Source: SIG350 sp964520895
GTDB lineage: Bacteria > Bacillota > Clostridia > TANB77 > SIG350
Length of the DNA stretch: 38,957 bases
Assembly: GCA_964520895.1 (NCBI GenBank)
Contig: CAZFOR010000008.1
Span: 1 to 38,957 of the forward strand
Direction: 5' to 3'
The notes below the pieces were generated by a model, which was given only the letters and a program-made list of their open reading frames with translations, was not told the DNA's origin and did no database searches. The translations under genes were made by a program, and so were the position numbers. Shown here piece after piece: positions 30,524 through 38,629 of this stretch (within the stretch, counting starts at the first letter, position 1; each line of letters starts with the position of its first letter).

Positions 30524-31096
30524 GTGGCTAAAGAATTAATTGGTGAAATAGATAATGAAATAATTGAATATTTTTTTAATGTGGAGCAAGACTATTTAAT
30601 TGATTTAAAAGAGAAAAAAGGATATGAAGCTTTAAAAGAGACACTTCGAAAATTCCCTATTAATAAATTAAAAGATATGATTAATGATAAAATTGAACAA
30701 ATTCCAAATAAGATTGAGCAAAATAAAAAAGGAGAGATTTCTGATGAAGATGTTCAAAGACAACAAGGTGAGATTTCTGTCATGTGTGAAGCATATGCAG
30801 AAGAAGTAATAGAACAAGATTTAGAAAAACATGATGATTTAATATTAGCGCAAAGACTAATAGAACTTGAAAAAGACAGAAAAGAAAAAGAAAAAGAGCA
30901 TATAATGAACAAATATGATAATGATATTACAAAAAGTAGTTTGTTTGATAGGGATAGATTAGATAGAATTGAAAAAAGAGATGATTATTTAAATAATAGA
31001 CAAAAACAATTAGATAATCAGATAAAAAGCACAGCAATAATTGAGCCAGATGAAAGAAAAGATAATAATTCTGAAATACCAGATATAGTTTTGTAG
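30524..31096 (+). CDS. Uncharacterised highly charged coiled-coil protein
   Basis: A 190-aa protein of unknown family, inside the glycolytic cluster. It is rich in E, K, D and I and predicted almost wholly helical, with a likely coiled coil over about residues 100-165 (LEKDRKEKEKEHIMNKYDND ... DRLDRIEKRDDYLNNRQKQL). It has no signal peptide, membrane segment or metal motif. The start is GTG 30524 with GAGGTGG four bases upstream. It is 22 bp after pgk and 14 bp before the first Nudix gene, so it is surely co-transcribed. An adaptor role is possible but unsupported. Confidence 0.7.
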   Translation: MAKELIGEIDNEIIEYFFNVEQDYLIDLKEKKGYEALKETLRKFPINKLKDMINDKIEQIPNKIEQNKKGEISDEDVQRQQGEISVMCEAYAEEVIEQDLEKHDDLILAQRLIELEKDRKEKEKEHIMNKYDNDITKSSLFDRDRLDRIEKRDDYLNNRQKQLDNQIKSTAIIEPDERKDNNSEIPDIVL

Positions 31097-31110
31097 AGTT
31101 GGAGAAGAAT

Positions 31111-31659
31111 ATGGAATATTTAGACATTGTCGATGAAAACAATAATTTAACAGGTAAAGTTGAAGAAAGACAAGTTGTCCATACACTTGGATTATGGCAT
31201 AAAGAGGTTGCAATTTGGGTAATTAATGAGAACAATGAAATACTATTACAAAAAAGGGCTAGTACTAAAAAACAAGCCCCTAATATGTGGTCAATTTGTG
31301 CAGGACATATAGATTCGGGTGAGGATATAGAAGTATCTGCATTAAGAGAGCTAAAAGAAGAAATAGGCATGGAAACAAAAAAATTAGGAGAATGTTTAGT
31401 AATTAAGGAAGAAGAATATTTTTCTGAAAGAAATATAAATAGAATTTTTACATACCACTATTTTTGCAAAACTAATATGAAAATAGATGAATTTAAAATT
31501 CAAGAGGAAGAATTAAGTGAACTTAAATATATTTCATTTGAAGAGTTTAAAAAAATTATTGATGAAAAAACTCCTAATTATACTTTTTCAGATGACCCAT
31601 ATGTATTTGATATAATAAAAGAAATTGAAAAAAATATTAATATAAATATTTTTTGTTAA
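31111..31659 (+). CDS. Nudix hydrolase, IPP-isomerase/YfcD-like, catalytic box intact
   Basis: A 182-aa protein of the Nudix group related to isopentenyl-diphosphate isomerase and YfcD. The start MEYLDIVDENNNLTGK and the phrase LGLWHKEVAIWVIN ... LLQKRA are typical. The Nudix box at G65-M87 (GHIDSGEDIEVSALREL-KEEIGM) is complete with E71, E80, E83 and E84. It should be an active hydrolase; the substrate is unknown. The start is ATG 31111 with GGAGAAG upstream; the TTG at 31099 overlaps that site. It is followed by a close homologue with a degraded box. Confidence 0.85.
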   Translation: MEYLDIVDENNNLTGKVEERQVVHTLGLWHKEVAIWVINENNEILLQKRASTKKQAPNMWSICAGHIDSGEDIEVSALRELKEEIGMETKKLGECLVIKEEEYFSERNINRIFTYHYFCKTNMKIDEFKIQEEELSELKYISFEEFKKIIDEKTPNYTFSDDPYVFDIIKEIEKNININIFC

Positions 31660-31663
31660 TTTG

Positions 31664-31692
31664 CACATAATATATTTAAAATATATTATGTG
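31664..31692 (+). promoter_or_regulatory. Perfect inverted repeat next to the ribosome site of the second Nudix gene
   Basis: CACATAATATATTT (31664-31677) and AAATATATTATGTG (31679-31692) are exact complements separated by one base. The last G belongs to the TGGAGG ribosome site, so the hairpin could limit translation of the gene at 31702, or be a processing site. Confidence 0.5.
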
Positions 31693-31701
31693 GAGGTAAT
31701 T

Positions 31702-32238
31702 ATGAAATATGTTGATATTGTAGATGATAAAAACAACTTTACTGGTGAAAAGGTTAATTTGGATGAGGTTTTTAAAAATGGGTTATGGCATAGAGAGGTT
31801 TCAATCTTTGTTATGAATAATAAAGATGAAATATTGTTGCAAAAAAGACCTAATACTAAAGAAAGAAAACCTAATATGTGGACAGTATGTTCAGGTATTG
31901 TTGAATCTGATGAAGATGTAATAGCAGCAGCTGTTAGAAAACTTCATAATGAATTAGTTTTAAATGTTACAATTAATGATTTAGAACTAATTGAAATTTG
32001 CATAGAACAAAATAAACTAGAAGATGAGCAAAATAATAATTTTAGATATATATATTTATTAAAAACAGATAAGAAATTAGATGATTTTAATCTTAATCCA
32101 GAAGAGGTTGCAAACTTAAAATATGTAGCAATTGATGAGTTAGAAACGTTTATAAATAGCAAAGAAAGAGATGTAACTTTTTCAAATGAAGGATATATTG
32201 ATGCAGTTATAGCTCAAATTAAAAGAAGAACAAAATAG
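31702..32238 (+). CDS. Nudix-fold protein with degenerate catalytic box
   Basis: A 178-aa paralogue of the preceding gene, alignable from the first residue (MKYVDIVDDKNNFTGEK; NGLWHREVSIFVMN; LLQKRPNTKERKPNMW). The Nudix box at G65-L87 is damaged. RE is RK (E80 to K), the first E of EE is N83, and the conserved G is V86, while E71 and E84 remain. Metal binding and hydrolysis are therefore probably lost or altered. The reading frame and spacing are intact, so it is likely kept for another role such as binding a ligand or partnering the active copy. The start is ATG 31702 after TGGAGG; the GTG at 31690 overlaps it. Confidence 0.8.
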   Translation: MKYVDIVDDKNNFTGEKVNLDEVFKNGLWHREVSIFVMNNKDEILLQKRPNTKERKPNMWTVCSGIVESDEDVIAAAVRKLHNELVLNVTINDLELIEICIEQNKLEDEQNNNFRYIYLLKTDKKLDDFNLNPEEVANLKYVAIDELETFINSKERDVTFSNEGYIDAVIAQIKRRTK

Positions 32239-32279
32239 CAATAAAAAAATTTAAACAAAATAATGGAGGTAGTAATTAT

Positions 32280-33035
32280 ATGAGAAAGAAAATTATAGCA
32301 GGAAATTGGAAAATGAATAAAACACCAGAGGAAACAATTGTATTTATAGAACAATTAAAAAAATTAGTAGTGGGTAGTGAAAATGAAATAATTATTTGTG
32401 TACCATATATTGATTTATTAGCAGCAATTAAATTTTGTGAAGCCACTAACATAAAAGTTGGTGCACAAAACATGCACTATAAATCTAATGGTGCATATAC
32501 AGGGGAAGTAGCACCAGAGATGTTAACATCTATTGGTTGTGAATATGTAATTATTGGACATTCTGAAAGAAGAATGTACTATAATGAAACTGATCAAGAT
32601 GTCAATTTGAAAATTAAATCAGCTTTTGAAAATGGACTTAAACCTATTGTTTGTGTAGGAGAAAGCTTGGAGCAAAGAGAACAAGGATTAACAAATGATA
32701 TTATTTCAAATCAAACTAGATTAGCTCTAGAAGGTATAGAAGAAGAACAAGTAAAAAGAATAATATTTGCATATGAACCAATTTGGGCAATAGGAACGGG
32801 TAAAACTGCTTCTAATGATGATGCAAATGATGCAATTAAAACTATAAGAAATCAAATTGCAAATTTATATAATCAAGAAGTAGCAGATGAAGTTATTATA
32901 CAATATGGTGGGAGTGTTAAATCATCTAATGCAAAGGGATTATTTGAAATGTCAGATATTGATGGTGGATTAGTTGGTGGAGCAAGCTTAGATCCAGAAG
33001 AATTTGCTAGAATTGTTAATTTTGATAGAATATAA
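32280..33035 (+). CDS. tpiA: Triosephosphate isomerase
   Basis: Interconverts DHAP and glyceraldehyde 3-phosphate. It is 251 aa, standard. Active-site residues are K11 (GNWKMN), H94 (IIGHSERR) and E166 (AYEPIWAIGTG), and the phosphate loop IQYGGSV and GLVGGASL are present. The start is ATG 32280 with TGGAGG ten bases upstream. It follows the Nudix pair after 41 bp and ends the gapA-pgk transcript at a terminator. Confidence 0.97.
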   Translation: MRKKIIAGNWKMNKTPEETIVFIEQLKKLVVGSENEIIICVPYIDLLAAIKFCEATNIKVGAQNMHYKSNGAYTGEVAPEMLTSIGCEYVIIGHSERRMYYNETDQDVNLKIKSAFENGLKPIVCVGESLEQREQGLTNDIISNQTRLALEGIEEEQVKRIIFAYEPIWAIGTGKTASNDDANDAIKTIRNQIANLYNQEVADEVIIQYGGSVKSSNAKGLFEMSDIDGGLVGGASLDPEEFARIVNFDRI

Positions 33036-33050
33036 TAATATACAAAAATT

Positions 33051-33086
33051 AAACTACAAATTGAGTAATCAAGGAGTAGTTTTTTT
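33051..33086 (+). terminator. Terminator after tpiA
   Basis: AAACTAC ... GTAGTTT enclose an inner TTGA-GTAA-TCAA stem, and seven T's follow. Confidence 0.8.
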
Positions 33087-33128
33087 GTTACAGAAATATT
33101 ACAAATTTTAAAAAAAAGAAGGGAAATG

Positions 33129-33157
33129 TTGAAAGTTAAAAGTAAGTCAGATATAAT
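33129..33157 (+). promoter_or_regulatory. Sigma-A promoter of the SLH protein gene
   Basis: TTGAAA at 33129-33134, a 17-bp spacer, and TATAAT at 33152-33157. Confidence 0.82.
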
Positions 33158-33186
33158 CGAATTATAGAAAGATAGGAGGAATGTAA

Positions 33187-35280
33187 ATGAAAAAATTTTT
33201 GAGTGTTTTTTTGGTAATGTTTAGTATTTTGGCAATGTCAACATGTTATGGTGCATATTCAGATATAAGTAATAGTGAATATGCAGATGCAATAGAGTAT
33301 TTAAGTAATCTAGATATCATATCTGGTTATGAAGATGGTACATATAAACCAGATAAAGCTATTACAAGAGCAGAAATGGCGAAGTTATTAGTTGAAACAA
33401 GTGGTGTAGATATTAAAAATATAGATGGAAGTAAATCAATATTTAAAGATGTATTAACATCACATTGGGCAATAAAATATATAAATGTTGCAGCTTCACA
33501 AGGGTTAATTAAAGGTGATGGTAATGGTACTTTTAGACCAGATGATACTATAAATTATGCAGAAACAGTAACAATGGTAATTAGAATGTCAGGATATGAC
33601 GTAAATGTTGAAGGTCTTGGAAATTGGCCTGATAATTACATAGGTAAAGCAAAAGAATTAAATTTATTTAATGATATGACAGCAGAGCAAAGTGACTCAT
33701 TAGCAAATAGGGGTGCAGTTGCTCAAATATTATATAATAATGTAAAACAGGTAAATACTAATCCTGAGTATCCAATTATAAAAGCATATGATAAACTTAT
33801 GTTATTAGTTAATAATGCTATGGATGGTAATCTTTCAGTGTTAGATAAATATGGTCATGATATTTCGATGAAAACTATTATAGATGCCAATATAAACATT
33901 CAAGGAGATATATTTGAGGGAGATAGCGAAATAGAATTATTAAAAGGTATAATTAATGATTCTAAATTAGAAGTTGTAACAAACAGTAGTATAAATAATA
34001 AATTTATTCAATTTATTGCAACTTGGTTAGTTGATAATGAAAAAATGCTAGAAGGAGAACTTAATATATCAAATGATAAAATATATGTAAAAGTAAAAGA
34101 TATATTTGATAAATATTTAATTGAACAATCTGATTCATCCATATTTGATGAGCTATTAAGCAATACAGAGCCATTAACTGACGACAAAAAAATATACATA
34201 AATGAAACATTAAAATCAATATATAATGTAATATCACAAAAAAACGTTACAACATCAAACGAAACAATTGATATTGGTAATATAAAAGAAAATGTTAAAA
34301 AAACAGTAATTACAATAGATGAAGTTGATATTATGAAAATGAATTTAGATCTGTATGAAAGAATGGTTAATAATGAACAATTAATTAGGGCATATTATGG
34401 TAATATTTATAATATAGTCGAAAATGAAGATGAAACAGATTATTGGAGTAGAAATGTAACAATTAATCAATTAAAAGAAGACATGAAAAGGCAAATTGAT
34501 AGCTTGAAAGAAAACATACAAAAAGGTGGTAGTGAATATTATAAAAAAGAATATACAATTACAATTTATTCAAAAGGAGAATTATGTAATATAATAGGAA
34601 TGGATTTTGAGTATAAAGATACTGATTCATATGAAAACTCAGCAGATAATGTAGTTAATATAATTGCAAGAGCGTCAAAAGATAGATTTATAATATCATT
34701 TAGTAAAAATCAGTATTATGACGAAGCATTAATTGAACTTACTATAAATTTAGATACAGAGATACTAGATCAAAAAGTAGTTATTCCATCATTTAATAGT
34801 ACTATTGAAGAATTAGATGAAGAAACTCAAAAGAAATTAGAAAATAAAATAATAGAAATTATAAAAAAAATGGGATATGGAAGACAATATGAAGAAGTTT
34901 TAAAACAGCAAAATGAACAATTAGAGTATGCAAAAAAGGCAGTATTTTTTAATGATATATCAACTGTGCAAGAAGCTGTAACTTTAGCCAGATTTAATAA
35001 TATATCTAATGAGGTCAATGATTGGGATGGAATATCATCATATGATACAGTTGTAGTTAATGGCGTTGTCTGTAACAAGTTTTTATCAAATGCTAGTGAA
35101 AAATTATACTTATCATATAAAAATATAGATGATTATGCAGTTGATAAACAATCAGGAATGGTTTATTATATTAATGGTGTTATAATTCAAGAAGAAGATG
35201 GAATATATACATACTACAATAGAATAACATATGTAAAAGGTGCACAAAATGGTGCAATAGAGCTAAAAGAATATAAATAA
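33187..35280 (+). CDS. S-layer homology (SLH) domain surface protein
   Basis: A 697-aa secreted protein. A signal peptide (residues 1-22, KKFLSVFLVMFSILAMSTC) is followed by three SLH repeats. The first two (about 23-75 and 85-140) have DGTYKPDKAITRAEMAKLL and GNGTFRPDDTINYAETVTMV. The third (about 150-195) is weaker and contains LANRGAVAQILYN. SLH domains anchor proteins to pyruvylated wall polymer. The remaining 500 residues are unrecognised, rich in I, N, D, E and K with helical stretches, and could form the exposed part. The start is ATG 33187 after AGGAGG. It has its own promoter and terminator, so it is an insertion between tpiA and gpmI rather than part of glycolysis. Confidence 0.88.
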   Translation: MKKFLSVFLVMFSILAMSTCYGAYSDISNSEYADAIEYLSNLDIISGYEDGTYKPDKAITRAEMAKLLVETSGVDIKNIDGSKSIFKDVLTSHWAIKYINVAASQGLIKGDGNGTFRPDDTINYAETVTMVIRMSGYDVNVEGLGNWPDNYIGKAKELNLFNDMTAEQSDSLANRGAVAQILYNNVKQVNTNPEYPIIKAYDKLMLLVNNAMDGNLSVLDKYGHDISMKTIIDANINIQGDIFEGDSEIELLKGIINDSKLEVVTNSSINNKFIQFIATWLVDNEKMLEGELNISNDKIYVKVKDIFDKYLIEQSDSSIFDELLSNTEPLTDDKKIYINETLKSIYNVISQKNVTTSNETIDIGNIKENVKKTVITIDEVDIMKMNLDLYERMVNNEQLIRAYYGNIYNIVENEDETDYWSRNVTINQLKEDMKRQIDSLKENIQKGGSEYYKKEYTITIYSKGELCNIIGMDFEYKDTDSYENSADNVVNIIARASKDRFIISFSKNQYYDEALIELTINLDTEILDQKVVIPSFNSTIEELDEETQKKLENKIIEIIKKMGYGRQYEEVLKQQNEQLEYAKKAVFFNDISTVQEAVTLARFNNISNEVNDWDGISSYDTVVVNGVVCNKFLSNASEKLYLSYKNIDDYAVDKQSGMVYYINGVIIQEEDGIYTYYNRITYVKGAQNGAIELKEYK

Positions 35281-35295
35281 ACATATATAAACTAT

Positions 35296-35336
35296 ACAGA
35301 AAGTAATGTAAAAAAACCACATTACTTTCTGTTTTT
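35296..35336 (+). terminator. Terminator after the SLH gene
   Basis: ACAGAAAGTAATGT pairs exactly with ACATTACTTTCTGT, with a nine-base loop and then five T's. Confidence 0.9.
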
Positions 35337-35339
35337 GTC

Positions 35340-35368
35340 TAGACATTATTTGAGTTTAGGTATATAAT
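35340..35368 (+). promoter_or_regulatory. Sigma-A promoter of gpmI
   Basis: TAGACA at 35340-35345, a 17-bp spacer, and TATAAT at 35363-35368. Confidence 0.65.
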
Positions 35369-35426
35369 AATTTTGCAAATAAAATACATTTTAAGTATGT
35401 TATAAAACATATAGAAAGGACAAATA

Positions 35427-36959
35427 ATGAATAATAAATTAGTAATGTTAGCAATTTTAGATGGTTATGGTATAAATGAAAATGAAAAGGGAAATGCAGT
35501 TAAGTTAGCAAATACTCCTAATTTAGACATGTTATTTAGAACATATCCAAATAGTAAAGTTGAAGCAAGTGGGGAAGCTGTTGGATTACCAGAAGGACAA
35601 ATGGGTAATTCAGAAGTAGGGCATACAAATATAGGTGCTGGTAGAATAGTTTATCAAGAATTAAGCAGAATAACAAAAACAATAAAAGATGAAACTTTTT
35701 TTAATTATGCAGAATTAATTGATGCAATAGATAATTGTAAAAAGAATAATACTAACTTACATATTTATGGCTTATTATCAGATGGAGGAGTTCATAGTCA
35801 TAATACTCATTTGTATGCATTACTTGAATTATGTAAGAAAAATGATTTTAAAAACGTGTATGTTCATGCATTTTTAGATGGAAGAGATACACCGCCAGCA
35901 TCAGGTGAAAAGTACTTATTAGAGTTACAAGAAAAAATGAAAGAAATTGGTGTAGGAAAGATTGCTACAATTATTGGTAGATATTATGCAATGGATAGAG
36001 ATAATAGATGGGAAAGAGTACAAATTGCATATAATGCATTAGTTAAAGGTGAAGGAACATTAACTAATTCTATATCTAGCGGTATAGAAAATTCATATCA
36101 AAGTGAAGTGTTTGATGAGTTTGTAAAACCTATAATTGTATGTGAAAATGATATTCCATTACCTAGAATAGGTAAAAATGATTCAATAATATTCTTTAAT
36201 TTTAGACCAGATAGGGCAAGAGAAATAACAAGAACTTTTGTTGATGAAACTTTTGATAAATTTGAAAGAGAGTACTTTAAAGTTAATTACACTTGTTTTA
36301 CACAATATGATGAACAAATGCCAAATGTTAAAGTTGTATTTAAACCAGTTCAATTGATAAATACATTTGGAGAATATATAAGTAATAAAGGATTAACACA
36401 ATTAAGAATTGCTGAAACAGAAAAGTATGCACATGTAACATTTTTCTTTAATGGTGGTGAAGAAAAAACGTATTCAAATGAAGATAGAATTTTAGTCCCT
36501 TCACCAAAAGTTGCAACATATGATATGCAACCAGAAATGAATGCTTATGAAGTTAAAGATAAAGTAATTGATGCAATTAGATTAAATAGATATGATAATA
36601 TAATATTAAATTTTGCAAATTGTGATATGGTAGGACATACAGGTAATTTAGATGCAGCAATAAAAGCTGTTGAAGCAATAGATAAATGCGTTGATGAAAT
36701 ATATGAAGAAATAAAAAAAGCTAATGGCATACTATTAATAACAGCAGATCATGGTAATGCAGAGCAAATGATAGATTACAAAACTGGTGAACCACATACA
36801 GCACATACAACAAATTTAGTACCATTAATATTAATTGGTGCAGATGATGGAGTTAAGATTAAAGATGGTAGATTATGTGATTTAGCACCAACAATGCTAG
36901 ATTTATTAGGATTAGAAAAACCAAATGAAATAGAGGGTATAAGCTTACTTGAAAAATAA
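35427..36959 (+). CDS. gpmI: 2,3-bisphosphoglycerate-independent phosphoglycerate mutase
   Basis: Converts 3- to 2-phosphoglycerate without the 2,3-BPG cofactor, using Mn2+. It is 510 aa, standard. The nucleophile S62 is in GQMGNSEVGHTNIG, DGRDTPP, GRYYAMDRD and FRPDRAREI form the phosphotransferase core, and the metal motif ITADHGNAEQM and HTAHTTNLVPLI are near the C-terminus. The start is ATG 35427 after AGAAAGGAC. It is monocistronic here; enolase, its usual neighbour, is not in the window. Confidence 0.96.
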   Translation: MNNKLVMLAILDGYGINENEKGNAVKLANTPNLDMLFRTYPNSKVEASGEAVGLPEGQMGNSEVGHTNIGAGRIVYQELSRITKTIKDETFFNYAELIDAIDNCKKNNTNLHIYGLLSDGGVHSHNTHLYALLELCKKNDFKNVYVHAFLDGRDTPPASGEKYLLELQEKMKEIGVGKIATIIGRYYAMDRDNRWERVQIAYNALVKGEGTLTNSISSGIENSYQSEVFDEFVKPIIVCENDIPLPRIGKNDSIIFFNFRPDRAREITRTFVDETFDKFEREYFKVNYTCFTQYDEQMPNVKVVFKPVQLINTFGEYISNKGLTQLRIAETEKYAHVTFFFNGGEEKTYSNEDRILVPSPKVATYDMQPEMNAYEVKDKVIDAIRLNRYDNIILNFANCDMVGHTGNLDAAIKAVEAIDKCVDEIYEEIKKANGILLITADHGNAEQMIDYKTGEPHTAHTTNLVPLILIGADDGVKIKDGRLCDLAPTMLDLLGLEKPNEIEGISLLEK

Positions 36960-36971
36960 TATAACTAAATA

Positions 36972-37000
36972 TTGACAATATGACAATAACAATATATACT
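36972..37000 (+). promoter_or_regulatory. Sigma-A promoter of the Uma2 fusion gene
   Basis: TTGACA at 36972-36977, a 17-bp spacer, and TATACT at 36995-37000. Confidence 0.82.
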
Positions 37001-37041
37001 GTACATGGTATTAGTTAATTAGAATATAATAATACATGTAC
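37001..37041 (+). promoter_or_regulatory. Inverted repeat just downstream of the Uma2 promoter
   Basis: GTACATG (37001-37007) and CATGTAC (37035-37041) are complementary, and pairing can extend inward (GTATTA with TAATAAT). It lies at the transcription start, so it may be an operator or a 5' mRNA hairpin. Confidence 0.45.
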
Positions 37042-37088
37042 TTTATATGAACTAATAAACGGACCTAAATTTTAAAGGAGGTAAGTTT

Positions 37089-38396
37089 ATGAATACAAAG
37101 ATTAGAATTGTCAAAGGTGAAACAAAAGATTATATTATTAATCAATATGATGATGAAATAGATATAATACAAGAAAGTGCAGAGCTTGCATATAATCAAA
37201 AAGAATATACATATGAGGATATACTAAAATTAGAAGAAAAAGATGATAAAGAAAATCCTAATAATAAAAAAAGGTATGAGCTAATTGATGGACAAATATA
37301 TGAAATGTCAAGTCCAACAACTATGCATCAAGAAATTCTAGGCGAAATATTATTTCAGTTTAAGTTGTATTTTAAAGATAAAAAGTGTAAACCAATAATG
37401 GATTTGAATTTAAATATATATAATAAAAGTGAAAAAGAAATAACTAGTATGTATATTCCAGATTTACAAGTAGTATGTAATCAAAATATGTTTTCTGAAA
37501 AAATGATAAATGGAGCACCTAGTTTAGTTGTAGAGGTATTATCACCAAGTAGTAAAATGCGTGATAAATTTATTAAGTACAATAAATATCAAGAATGTGG
37601 TGTTAAAGAATATTGGATAATTGATTCAGAAAGTAAAAAAGCATATGTATATGAACTAAATGAAGGGAAATATTTAAGTTCAGCTATATATGATTATGTA
37701 AATGAAGATATAAAATCAGTTTTATTTAAAAAACTAATAGTTTCCTTAAAAGAATTAAATATACATATGATATATGATATAAATGCAAATGAAGAAACAG
37801 ATATAATACAAGAAAGTGCAGAGCTTGCATATAATCAAAAAGAATATACATATGAGGATATACTAAAATTAGAAGAAAAAGATGATAAAGAAAATCCTAA
37901 TAATAAAAAGAGGTATGAATTAATAGATGGGCAAATATATGAAATGTCAAGTCCTAGCTTGCAACATCAACGTATATTACTAAAATTAGCAGCCAAATTT
38001 GATAAATATTTCAAAAATAAAAGATGTGAACCAATAATTGATTTTAATTTAAATATGTCTAATAAAAAAGAAATAACTAATATGTATATTCCAGATTTAC
38101 AAGTAGTATGTAATCAAAATATGTTTTCTGAAAAAATGATAAATGGAGTACCTAGTTTAGTTGTAGAAATATTATCACCAAGTAGTAAAATGCATGATAA
38201 ATTTATTAAGTACAATAAATACCAAGAATGTGGTGTCAAAGAATATTGGATAATTGATTCAGAAAGTAAAAAAGCATATGTATATGAATTAAAAGATGGT
38301 AAATATGTAGAGCCAGTTATATATGATTATGCAAATAAGAACATACAATCAGTTTTATTTAAAGAGTTAATAGTTTCATTAAAAGAGTTATATTAA
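37089..38396 (+). CDS. Tandem Uma2 (DUF820) double-domain protein
   Basis: A 435-aa protein made of two Uma2-family restriction-endonuclease-fold units, residues 25-237 and 238-435. Each unit starts DIIQESAELAYNQ and has KRYELIDGQIYEMSSP, IPDLQVVCNQNMF, a SLVVEVLSPSSK-type strand and KYQECGVKEYWIIDSE, so the PD-(D/E)xK-type D, E and K positions appear kept in both. Uma2 proteins are frequent in cyanobacteria and scattered in Firmicutes; most have no proven substrate. Fusion of two copies is unusual. The 110-bp exact repeat shows recent duplication or gene conversion. The start is ATG 37089 with AAAGGAGG upstream; it has its own promoter. Confidence 0.85.
   Translation: MNTKIRIVKGETKDYIINQYDDEIDIIQESAELAYNQKEYTYEDILKLEEKDDKENPNNKKRYELIDGQIYEMSSPTTMHQEILGEILFQFKLYFKDKKCKPIMDLNLNIYNKSEKEITSMYIPDLQVVCNQNMFSEKMINGAPSLVVEVLSPSSKMRDKFIKYNKYQECGVKEYWIIDSESKKAYVYELNEGKYLSSAIYDYVNEDIKSVLFKKLIVSLKELNIHMIYDINANEETDIIQESAELAYNQKEYTYEDILKLEEKDDKENPNNKKRYELIDGQIYEMSSPSLQHQRILLKLAAKFDKYFKNKRCEPIIDFNLNMSNKKEITNMYIPDLQVVCNQNMFSEKMINGVPSLVVEILSPSSKMHDKFIKYNKYQECGVKEYWIIDSESKKAYVYELKDGKYVEPVIYDYANKNIQSVLFKELIVSLKELY
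37161..37909 (+). repeat. 110-bp exact direct repeat inside the Uma2 fusion gene
   Basis: Positions 37161-37270 and 37800-37909 are identical base for base, 639 bp apart (213 codons, in frame). A second highly similar block covers the IPDLQVVCNQNMFSEKMING region in both units. The distance keeps the frame, so recombination between copies would delete or add exactly one unit. Confidence 0.9.
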
Positions 38397-38400
38397 CAAT

Positions 38401-38565
38401 TTGGAAGAAGATTCTAATGTGGAAAATATTCCTGATTCAGTTAATGGACCATATGAATACGCATATAAAAAAGGAGAACCAATAGCTATAATAAAAGGTT
38501 TTAATTCAGGAACAAATTATTATGCAGATGAATTAATTAAATATATTGGTAAATTGTTAAATTAG
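38401..38565 (+). pseudogene. Short orphan ORF, possibly the 3' remnant of a gene
   Basis: A 54-codon frame from TTG 38401 to TAG 38565, starting five bases after the Uma2 stop. The product (EEDSNVENIPDSVNGPYEYAYKKG ... KGFNSGTNYYADELIKYIGKLLN, given in parts) looks like the well-folded end of a larger protein, yet there is no ribosome site or good start codon. It may be a fragment left after a deletion, or a small protein read by reinitiation after Uma2. No family recognised. Confidence 0.35.
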
Positions 38566-38572
38566 GCAATAG

Positions 38573-38594
38573 ATATAGCATATAGCTATATTTT
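38573..38594 (+). terminator. Weak terminator before the IscU-like gene
   Basis: ATATAGC and GCTATAT arms, a five-base loop, and then TTT. The 7-bp AT-rich stem is weak. Confidence 0.4.
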
Positions 38595-38629
38595 GCAAAT
38601 ATAAATATAATAATGGAAGGAGAAATAAT

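Noticed and set aside
37161..37909. The duplicated Uma2 block as an insertion sequence or transposon
   Set aside because: The repeat is coding, in frame, and has no terminal inverted repeats or transposase; it is an internal domain duplication.
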